Source: G020354785 sp964580815 (lineage in GTDB: Bacteria; Bacteroidota; Bacteroidia; Bacteroidales; UBA10428). From it: 19,625 nucleotides of DNA. The translations under genes and the position numbers were made by a program. The notes below the pieces were generated by a model that was not told the origin of the DNA, did no database searches, and saw only the letters and a list, made by a program, of their open reading frames with translations. Positions 13,101 to 19,625 of the stretch are shown piece after piece. Each line of letters starts with the position of its first letter. The stretch's first letter is position 1. Location of the stretch: contig CAZOLY010000048.1 in the NCBI GenBank assembly GCA_964580815.1, positions 1 through 19,625 on the forward strand, in the 5' to 3' direction.

Positions 13101-15710
13101 ATGAAACGAATTATTTTATACCTGGCAGTGGTTGCAGGGAGCCTGGTATTCATAAGCTGGGTAAATACTGATGAAAGATTTATTATCAATCTGGTCAGGA
13201 CGCTGATCCTGTATAATCAGAATTATCCTTCGGAAAGAGTGTATGTACATCTTGACAAACAGTTTTATCAACCGGGTGAATCAATCTGGTTCAGGGCGTA
13301 TATAAGTTCTACAATGTACGATGATTATTCATCTGCCAGCAGGGATTTATTTATTAAAGTATTTGATGTTTTTGGTAACGAATTAATATGGGAAAGATAC
13401 CCTGTGGAAAATAATACTGCAGCTGGTGTTATTCCTATCCCAAAATCAGTCGAAGACGGCAAATATATAATGACTGCTTTTACTGGCTGGATGAAAAATA
13501 TGGAAGCAAAAGATGTGTATCCGGTTGAGATTATAATCAGTAAAAATGTTAACAGGCAGTTTTTAATCGACTTTAAATTTGCCGATAATTTTTTAAAATT
13601 AAACGAAGAAAATATGGCGGAGCTGTCAGTTTATACCGTTGATCACAGGCCTGCAACCGGAGCCGCTTATTCTTACTCTGTTAATATTCCTGATGAGGTA
13701 ATTGAAAAAGGTAAAGGTAAAACAGATGAAGAAGGCAAAGCTGCAATTGGATTTAATTTTCCCGCATATGCCAGAGATAAACTGTCCACTTTAAACATAG
13801 AAGTGAAATATTCGGGTGAAAATGAAAGTATTGTCAAACGTATTCCTCCTGCCACCAATAATGTCGATTTAAAATTTTTCCCCGAAGGAGGTAATATTAT
13901 TGCCGGTATAGAAAATAAAATCGCCTTCGGGGCCACAGACAATTATGGCTTCCCACTTGACATCGAAGGAAATTTATATGACGGGAATGATAATCTGGTA
14001 ACACAGATTAAAAGTAATTCCATTGGAATGGGAATATTTAAACTTAATCCCGGATCAGGACAATATAAGATAAAGATTACAAACCCGGAAGGAATTGATA
14101 AGGAATTTCCATTGCCTGAAATAAGTGAAAACGGACTTGCACTAACTTACGAAGGAATAAGTAATAACAGTATAATAATTACTGCCACATCGGGCAAATC
14201 GGAAGAAATTGAAGAAACATACTGGGTCGGACGTATGAATAATAAGATATACTGGGGAACAATAATCAGGTTAAAAGGATCAAGAACCGTAGAAATACCT
14301 TTAATAAATTTCCCACCCGGTATTGTTCAGATTAATGTATTTAATAAAGATAAAATGAACATTGCCAGGCGGTTTATATATATCGGTGGTTCAGATAAAG
14401 CAGGAATAAAGGCCATGACAGACAAAACAAAATACGGACCGAGGGAAAAGGTTACAGTAAGCCTGTATGCAGGAGATTCTGTCAGTGATACATTTAAAAC
14501 AAATATTTCCCTTTCGGTTGTTAATAAAAACCTGGTTGGCAACTCCTATAATTATCAATCACTTTTAAATCCACATTATATCAATTGCCGGCTTTCGGAA
14601 GAATCTGCTGATTTCATTTCCAGGATCGATTACCATGCTTTTAGAGATAATATTGATCTTATAATGATGACTATCGGGACTGAAGGTCCTTCTTATTCCG
14701 ATATATTAAAAACTGACATGTTCAGGAATCCCCCGTATCATAAGCAGGATGGATTGTCAGGTGCCGTTATTGACAGGAACGGAAATCCGGTTAGAAAAGC
14801 AGCAGTTAAGTTTGTGTATATTCCTGATATGAATATTTATGAAACTACATCGAATGAGAATGGTTTATTTAATATATTATTTGGAAGCAACATTATTAAT
14901 TTTAATTTTCTGACACTGACGGTTTCAGACGAGATTATAAGGCAAGTCAGTCAAATACTTATTGACAATATTTTTTCCGATAAAATAGTCAGTTATTTTG
15001 CAGCAACTGATGAGACCTGGGATACTCAAAAAACAACCGATTTGATTGCTTATGGCAATCCCGGCATCCTTTATACAGGCAAATATCAAAAAATAAGGAA
15101 GGACAAAATATCTGTTGAACAGAAGAAAAGTTACGATAAAATAAATTATTCATCTTTTAACAGTGTTCTGGATATAATAAACCAGATAAAAGCATATACA
15201 CTCATAAACAACCAGATTGTATTTCAGGGTGGCATTAATTCGGTTTACAGCCAGCAGGGTGCCCTGATTGTGTTGGATGGGATGCAGGTAGGAACAGATG
15301 TGGGTGTTCTCGAATCTGTTCCGACAAGCGATATAGAGAACATCAATATTTCGACCAATGTTGTTGATATTCAAACATATACGGGATTAAACAGTCAGGG
15401 TGTTATTGAAATTACCACCAAAACAGGGAAATACAGTCAGCAGCCGGGAAAAGCTGAAGATGAAGACTCCAGCGGCGAATTGAAGAATTATGAAGAATTT
15501 TATTCGCCTGATTATGAATTGGAAACAGGTATCAATGATGATACACGAACGACGATTTACTGGAATAATAACATAACTGTAAGTCCCGCTAAAGAAACCA
15601 CCGTTAGCTTTTATACTTCTGATATTAAAGGTGAATATACCGGCAGGATTGAAGGGACAGGAAGCGATGGCATCCCGGTTCATGCAGATTTTCAGTTTAA
15701 GGTGGAATAA
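13101..15710 (+). CDS. MG2 / carboxypeptidase-like / TonB-plug domain protein
   Basis: The 869-residue envelope protein begins with a hydrophobic signal or anchor (MKRIILYLAVVAGSLVFISW). Residues about 45-140 form an MG2-type macroglobulin domain (YVHLDKQFYQPGESIWFRAY). Beta-rich repeats follow. Residues near 550-600 resemble a carboxypeptidase regulatory-like domain (SGAVIDRNGNPVRKAAVKF), and about 715-775 a TonB-receptor plug (GALIVLDGMQVG, then SQGVIEITTKTG). No transporter barrel follows, so it is not a full TonB-dependent receptor. Proteins of this make-up are common in Bacteroidota, with unknown roles at the cell surface. Start choice: ATG 13101 comes 10 bases after the fecR-like stop; ATG 13077 would overlap that gene and add eight residues. 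Its link to the RiPP genes is positional only. Confidence 0.85.
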   Translation: MKRIILYLAVVAGSLVFISWVNTDERFIINLVRTLILYNQNYPSERVYVHLDKQFYQPGESIWFRAYISSTMYDDYSSASRDLFIKVFDVFGNELIWERYPVENNTAAGVIPIPKSVEDGKYIMTAFTGWMKNMEAKDVYPVEIIISKNVNRQFLIDFKFADNFLKLNEENMAELSVYTVDHRPATGAAYSYSVNIPDEVIEKGKGKTDEEGKAAIGFNFPAYARDKLSTLNIEVKYSGENESIVKRIPPATNNVDLKFFPEGGNIIAGIENKIAFGATDNYGFPLDIEGNLYDGNDNLVTQIKSNSIGMGIFKLNPGSGQYKIKITNPEGIDKEFPLPEISENGLALTYEGISNNSIIITATSGKSEEIEETYWVGRMNNKIYWGTIIRLKGSRTVEIPLINFPPGIVQINVFNKDKMNIARRFIYIGGSDKAGIKAMTDKTKYGPREKVTVSLYAGDSVSDTFKTNISLSVVNKNLVGNSYNYQSLLNPHYINCRLSEESADFISRIDYHAFRDNIDLIMMTIGTEGPSYSDILKTDMFRNPPYHKQDGLSGAVIDRNGNPVRKAAVKFVYIPDMNIYETTSNENGLFNILFGSNIINFNFLTLTVSDEIIRQVSQILIDNIFSDKIVSYFAATDETWDTQKTTDLIAYGNPGILYTGKYQKIRKDKISVEQKKSYDKINYSSFNSVLDIINQIKAYTLINNQIVFQGGINSVYSQQGALIVLDGMQVGTDVGVLESVPTSDIENINISTNVVDIQTYTGLNSQGVIEITTKTGKYSQQPGKAEDEDSSGELKNYEEFYSPDYELETGINDDTRTTIYWNNNITVSPAKETTVSFYTSDIKGEYTGRIEGTGSDGIPVHADFQFKVE

Positions 15711-15754
15711 GCGAGCCGCAGCAGTTATTTATAGGGGTATTGACCCTGAGAATC

Positions 15755-16825
15755 CTATCTGGACGTTTTTGACAGAGGGACTGAGCCTTTTGATGCAATC
15801 AGCCATAAATATGCCATCAGCCCGAGGATTATATATATAAGATTTGTTGCACTGTGTGCTATAAGAGCAAATATTTTTCCGTAAGTATAATCAATTCCAT
15901 ATACCGATAATGTCAGAATTACCATAAAGTGCCAGGAACCAATGCCTCCCGGAATTGGAAGTACCATTGCAAGGCCTCCCATTATAAAAGTCGTTGCACC
16001 TATATAAATGGAAAGATGTCTAGTGGGTTCATATGCCAGAAATACAACATAGAACATTAACAGCCACATCAGGAAAATAAAGAGTGTATGCCCTATAAAC
16101 CGCCACTTGTTTTTTAGCCTGAGAATAGTTTTAATACCTTCAATGAGATTATTTTTAAATTCATTAAGTTTCTGCCTTATGGTTATTCCCTTATGTTCTT
16201 TTCTTTTTTTCAGAAAATCTCTGATCTCAATATATACGAATACAGCGGCAATAATAATCCCTATTCCAATAAGCATATTCTTTGGAGAAAGAATGCTACC
16301 AGTGCTGGCGGTATTATTTAAGGTATTTTCGTGGAAAACCTCGTTAAAAATTTTGTTTATTCTGTTTATATCAAATATTTGTTTTATTTTGCTGACCTGT
16401 GTGGAAATTATCAGGACTGTAAGCAATATCAGTGTAATAAAATCTGCGGATCTTTCAGAGAAGACGGTGCCGGCGAGCTTTGAGAAAGGTATCTTTTCAT
16501 ATTTTGAAAGCAGTTTACACCTTCCTACCTCTCCTGCCCTGGGTAAAAAAAGATTTACAAGGTATAAAAACAATACTGACAGAAAGGTATTGAAAAGTCT
16601 GGGTTTATAGCCTAACTGGACAATGAGCATGTTCCATCTGACAGCCCTGCTGACCTGCGATAATATGCTAAAAACTACTGACAGTGCTATCCAGAAGTAA
16701 TTTACTCCCTTCAGGGCGTTTTTTAAGTTTTCCCATCCTACGTCGCCAAAAATTCCCCAGAGAAGAATGATGCCAATACCAAGAAAAGTGACAAACTTTA
16801 TTATGTTTATAAAGATTTTCTTCAT
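15755..16825 (-). CDS. LPG synthase-type flippase-like integral membrane protein (UPF0104)
   Basis: The 356-residue protein is rich in membrane helices (about seven or eight) and shows the marks of the lysylphosphatidylglycerol synthase transmembrane family: SQVSRAVRWNMLI near the N-terminus, LFLPRAGEVGRCKLL, and the C-terminal LPIPGGIGSWHFMVI. Members of this family flip or help flip lipids or lipid-linked molecules. Only the membrane domain is present; no aminoacyl-transfer domain follows. The ATG at 16825 is preferred: a longer frame from TTG at 16858 would add eleven residues of hydrophilic sequence. It converges with the MG2/plug gene, 44 bases apart, so it is unrelated to that operon. 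The 226 bases upstream (16826-17051) show no gene or promoter match. Confidence 0.85.
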   Translation of the reverse strand: MKKIFINIIKFVTFLGIGIILLWGIFGDVGWENLKNALKGVNYFWIALSVVFSILSQVSRAVRWNMLIVQLGYKPRLFNTFLSVLFLYLVNLFLPRAGEVGRCKLLSKYEKIPFSKLAGTVFSERSADFITLILLTVLIISTQVSKIKQIFDINRINKIFNEVFHENTLNNTASTGSILSPKNMLIGIGIIIAAVFVYIEIRDFLKKRKEHKGITIRQKLNEFKNNLIEGIKTILRLKNKWRFIGHTLFIFLMWLLMFYVVFLAYEPTRHLSIYIGATTFIMGGLAMVLPIPGGIGSWHFMVILTLSVYGIDYTYGKIFALIAHSATNLIYIILGLMAYLWLIASKGSVPLSKTSR

Positions 16826-17051
16826 CCGGTTGTTAAAACTCTCTCTAAAAAGTTGCAAATGTAATGATTAAATAGAAATATAAACTGTGAAAATCATATT
16901 AAATTTTAATAATAATTAAAAAAATAATAAATCAAATAGCTATATATCAGAATTGTATTTATAAAAATCAGGGACCGTCATAATATAATATCTATAATGG
17001 ATTAATCCGGTATGCAATTTTATGAAGTGACTCACCTGGCAATTATCACAA

Positions 17052-17537
17052 TCATGTCTTTTTTGATATTTTGTCCATTTCAAGATCTGTTTTCCTGAAT
17101 TGTACGACAAGACCTACACATCTGTATTCATTCATCTCTCTCTCAGATCCTTCAGAGACCGATACTTCAATAATCAGATTACGTGTAGATTCGTTCGTGA
17201 ATATTACATGATCGCTGTAATCAAAGTCGGCGTTATCATAAATAATTGTGCTGTCTTTGCAATCTTCAATTATCCTTAAACGCAGATCTCCGAATTTTCT
17301 GTGGGCACACACTGATATATAATAGTCTTCTTCACCGTAAGCTATAATTTTAAACTCTGATGTCTGTCCTCTTTTGAAAAGGGCGCTTTTTGACTGCCTG
17401 CTATAGAAGAATGTATAATCACCATAAAGGCAATGGAACTGATGGTATCCTGTACAATCCTGTGCAAATGAGCATATTGTTATTATAATTGATAAAACGG
17501 GAATTAATATAAGCTTCATGTTAAATAGAGTTTTCAT
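17052..17537 (-). CDS. Small secreted protein of unknown function
   Basis: This 161-residue protein has a Sec signal peptide (LILIPVLSIIITICSFAQ, likely cut after FAQ or SFA). The mature part is beta-rich with five cysteines (DCTGYHQFHC, SVCAH, EDCKDS, YRCVG), which could form disulfides after export. I recognise no family. ATG 17537 is the longest start; ATG 17519 (MKLILIPV) gives a more typical signal peptide, so either may be right. It follows the lipoprotein gene by 22 bases in the same direction, so it is probably co-transcribed with it and with the ABC transporter gene. Confidence 0.65.
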   Translation of the reverse strand: MKTLFNMKLILIPVLSIIITICSFAQDCTGYHQFHCLYGDYTFFYSRQSKSALFKRGQTSEFKIIAYGEEDYYISVCAHRKFGDLRLRIIEDCKDSTIIYDNADFDYSDHVIFTNESTRNLIIEVSVSEGSEREMNEYRCVGLVVQFRKTDLEMDKISKKT

Positions 17538-17559
17538 TTGTATTGATAATTCAGAATAA

Positions 17560-18459
17560 TCAGATTTTAGAAATATCTATGATTTTATTTCGGGTCTGTA
17601 TTACTATTTGCTTTAATTCATAATATTCTTTTTCATTGATTTTAAATTTATCACCTCCACCGATAATGATTCTTCCATCTTCACCTTTGCTTACATTTGT
17701 CTTTACTTTTTCAACGGCAATATTTTTAAAGAATTCAAACAACGGCTCAACAATTTCCAGGATACTTGAAACATTAGGGTCATCAGAATACTCATAGGAA
17801 TATTTCATGATGTTATCAAATGCTACTTTCTGATCAACGATACGTTGTATTGTCGGATTATCAGGGTTATAATCCCCGACCAGGTTAAGAGACAGATATA
17901 AAAACTCAACAAAGCCTCCCAGCGATATAATAGCAAAAGTATTTTCTTTATTATTGCGGACAAGATAATTAGTTAGATCTGTAAGTGCTTCTTCAGAAAT
18001 AGTACTTAAGGAGTCAATATTTCGAATATTTCTTTCTATTCTGTCACCCAGATTTTTATCAAAGGCTGAAGAAATTCTTGTTTTTTCACTTAACGAGTAA
18101 ATCACCTGAAGATAATCTATTGATTCTTTATATCTTTCAAATAAAGTGATGTAACCAAGATCAGCAACGTATACACCTAAAATTAATGACTGTGATTTCG
18201 AATCAAGATATTGATCAGCTTTTCTTACAGGCAGCAGTATTGTATTATCAAATTGTAATCCGGCACTATCAATAACAATAAACATTTCATCGGGAGAGGG
18301 AAACCGATAATACACCTTTTTTATCCTGTTTTCCAGTTGAGCATAAGTGCTGGTGTCCTCTTCATACTTGTCTGATTTATTATATGAAGACCTGTCAGGC
18401 TTACAGCAGTAAACTGCCATGAGTGCAAACAAAAAGAAAAAATACCCGGTTCGAATCAT
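17560..18459 (-). CDS. Probable lipoprotein of unknown function
   Basis: The 299-residue protein begins with a hydrophobic signal (GYFFFLFALMAVYCC). A lipobox is imperfect (tyrosine before the cysteine), but a cysteine pair followed by KPDRSSYNKSDKY fits a lipoprotein start. The rest is mostly helical and acidic (YRFPSPDEMFIVID, SLILGVYVADLGYITLFERY, ISEEALTDLTNYLV, GGFVEFLYLSLNLV). Similar proteins are widespread in Bacteroidota without known role. Its ATG overlaps the stop of the ABC transporter gene by 4 bases (ATGA), so the two are translationally coupled and may work together at the envelope. Confidence 0.7.
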   Translation of the reverse strand: MIRTGYFFFLFALMAVYCCKPDRSSYNKSDKYEEDTSTYAQLENRIKKVYYRFPSPDEMFIVIDSAGLQFDNTILLPVRKADQYLDSKSQSLILGVYVADLGYITLFERYKESIDYLQVIYSLSEKTRISSAFDKNLGDRIERNIRNIDSLSTISEEALTDLTNYLVRNNKENTFAIISLGGFVEFLYLSLNLVGDYNPDNPTIQRIVDQKVAFDNIMKYSYEYSDDPNVSSILEIVEPLFEFFKNIAVEKVKTNVSKGEDGRIIIGGGDKFKINEKEYYELKQIVIQTRNKIIDISKI

Positions 18460-19625
18460 TTGTTTAATAATTTTTTTATACTGATTGTTTCAGAAAAGTT
18501 AATTAATTTTTTTAACAACTCAAAGATAAGCAAGATATATAAAATAAAAATCATTGTCCAGATTACGATCAGGTCAAACCAGAATGTATCGATATATATA
18601 TTGCCTATGCGTTTAAAAGGTGCAAAAAAATGTGATCTGCCATATTTTGATTCGGGGGTTTTATAAACAGGTTCTGCTTTCTGAATAAGGTTGTTCTTAT
18701 GTTCAAGGATTTTAACATTATCCCTTTTATTTAATACTAATTCGGCTATCTGGTAATTAAAGTTATCGTTTTTTAGTTTTAATAAATTGGATATCCCGTT
18801 GTATTCCGCTTCCATATTTTCAATCTTCCTGTCTTTTCTTTCAATTATCCGTGTCAGATCTCTTGAGTAATGTCGTTTTAAAAAACCCAGATAATTCCTG
18901 GTATCGTGCGCAAGATTCAGATTAAATGAATTTATGTTCAGATTATCAGTTCCTTTGAATAAGGGGATATTATCATTTTTGTTGATTTTATACAGCTCAT
19001 TTTCCAATAGAACAAGGTCATTTTCAAGTTTCTTCCGGTTTTGTTTTAATTTAAAATTCTTCTCACACAGGTTTAATTTCAGTTGCAGTTCAGGTACCAG
19101 ATAGTTCATCATAAATGAAGCGTGGCTTTCTTCTTTTTCTATGTCATAAAGATTTTTCTGGTACTTGTTATTTCTGAACTGGTAAACAGCCAGTGCTTCG
19201 TATGCCCAGCGTGATGCCATAATATCCCCTACAAATGGCACATAATATTGTGATGTTATATTTCTGTTCAGCTTATCAAATTTAACCATAGCACCACCCA
19301 GCAAAATTTGCGGAACAAGCAATAATGGGATCAGAATATAGATAGCTACAACCGATTTCATGGTGTTTGATATATTTAAGCCCATCATATTTGAAAACAG
19401 GGACAGGGAGAAGAGCATCAGCCAGAACGGGATTAACATGTCCTTAATACCAAGGATCCGGTTACCTATCAGCACGAAAGAGAGCGTTTGCAATGCTGAC
19501 AGGGCAAAAAGCAAAACAACTTTTGAATTAAAATAACTGAATTTACTGAGATTTAAGAATGATTCCCTTTGAATTATTCTGCTGTCTCTGATTATCTCTT
19601 CCGCACTTACCATCAGTCCGAGAAA
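18456..19625 (-). CDS. ABC transporter ATPase/permease, C-terminal membrane part (gene runs off the window)
   Basis: The visible 389 residues are the C-terminal permease half of an ABCG-type transporter. The frame continues upstream through the window edge (FLGL before the first visible Met), so that Met at 19613 is internal. The sequence SAEEIIRDSRIIQRESFLNLS, then an ABC-2 type run of membrane helices (VVLLFALSALQTLSFVLIG, WLMLFSLSLFSN, IYILIPLLLVPQILLGG) is typical of ABCG-like transporters in Bacteroidota. A long helical, coiled-coil-prone periplasmic loop (about 170-300) and a last membrane helix (IVIWTMIFILYILLIF) follow. The ATPase domain lies outside the window. The substrate cannot be told. 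It overlaps the lipoprotein gene by 4 bases. Confidence 0.85.
   Translation of the reverse strand, partial: FLGLMVSAEEIIRDSRIIQRESFLNLSKFSYFNSKVVLLFALSALQTLSFVLIGNRILGIKDMLIPFWLMLFSLSLFSNMMGLNISNTMKSVVAIYILIPLLLVPQILLGGAMVKFDKLNRNITSQYYVPFVGDIMASRWAYEALAVYQFRNNKYQKNLYDIEKEESHASFMMNYLVPELQLKLNLCEKNFKLKQNRKKLENDLVLLENELYKINKNDNIPLFKGTDNLNINSFNLNLAHDTRNYLGFLKRHYSRDLTRIIERKDRKIENMEAEYNGISNLLKLKNDNFNYQIAELVLNKRDNVKILEHKNNLIQKAEPVYKTPESKYGRSHFFAPFKRIGNIYIDTFWFDLIVIWTMIFILYILLIFELLKKLINFSETISIKKLLNK

Noticed and set aside
15733..15748. Inverted repeat around AGGG...CCCT between the MG2/plug gene and the flippase gene
   Set aside because: Only about four base pairs and no T-run on either strand.
1..19625. 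Search for CRISPR arrays, tRNA or rRNA genes, insertion sequences and attachment sites
   Set aside because: No regular spacer-repeat arrays, transposase genes, terminal inverted repeats or RNA-gene signatures were seen; only the 18-bp coding repeats are repetitive.

Overview
The window is low-GC DNA from a member of the Bacteroidota, most likely an anaerobic Bacteroidales-type lineage. The evidence is near-absence of Shine-Dalgarno sites, promoters of the TTG-N18-20-TAnnTTTG type, an ABCG-type ATPase/permease of the form common in Bacteroidota, a FecR-like protein and an MG2/TonB-plug protein. Genus or species cannot be read from the sequence.

Left edge (1-2171, minus strand): the start of a prephenate dehydratase gene (pheA), interrupted by an in-frame TAG. 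Before it lie a Bacteroidota-type promoter, a 19-residue Phe/Tyr-rich leader peptide and a rho-independent terminator, which together form a textbook attenuator. Upstream on the same strand is a Tat-exported aldo/keto reductase with a C-terminal fibronectin-like domain.

Centre (2326-12372): a dense putative RiPP (ribosomally made, post-translationally modified peptide) locus. Four radical SAM genes run rightward (2436-7015) from two recognisable promoters. They meet, with a 2-base gap, a leftward operon of a radical SAM/SPASM enzyme, a stand-alone PqqD-like recognition protein, another radical SAM/SPASM enzyme and a U32-peptidase-like Fe-S candidate (10659 down to 7018). Divergent from that operon is the likely substrate (10833-11312): a 159-residue protein with a long charged N-terminus, a twin-arginine lipoprotein signal, and a C-terminal core of six hexads of the form C-[TS]-C-x-x-V followed by a Gly-rich stretch and TYWYPN. 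It is followed by a small outer-membrane beta-barrel protein and a second protein with a PqqD-like C-terminal half. My reading is that the peptide is modified in the cytoplasm by several radical SAM enzymes, then exported already modified by Tat and lipid-anchored. The chemistry is unknown.

Right of this (12557-15710): a membrane-anchored FecR-like protein lacking the usual cytoplasmic anti-sigma part, and an 869-residue MG2/carboxypeptidase-like/TonB-plug protein. They may belong to the same export or sensing unit, but this is inferred from position only.

Right edge (15755-19625, minus strand): ordinary genome content. It holds an LPG-synthase/flippase-like membrane protein, a small secreted protein, a lipoprotein and the C-terminal membrane half of an ABC transporter that runs off the window; the last two overlap by 4 bases.
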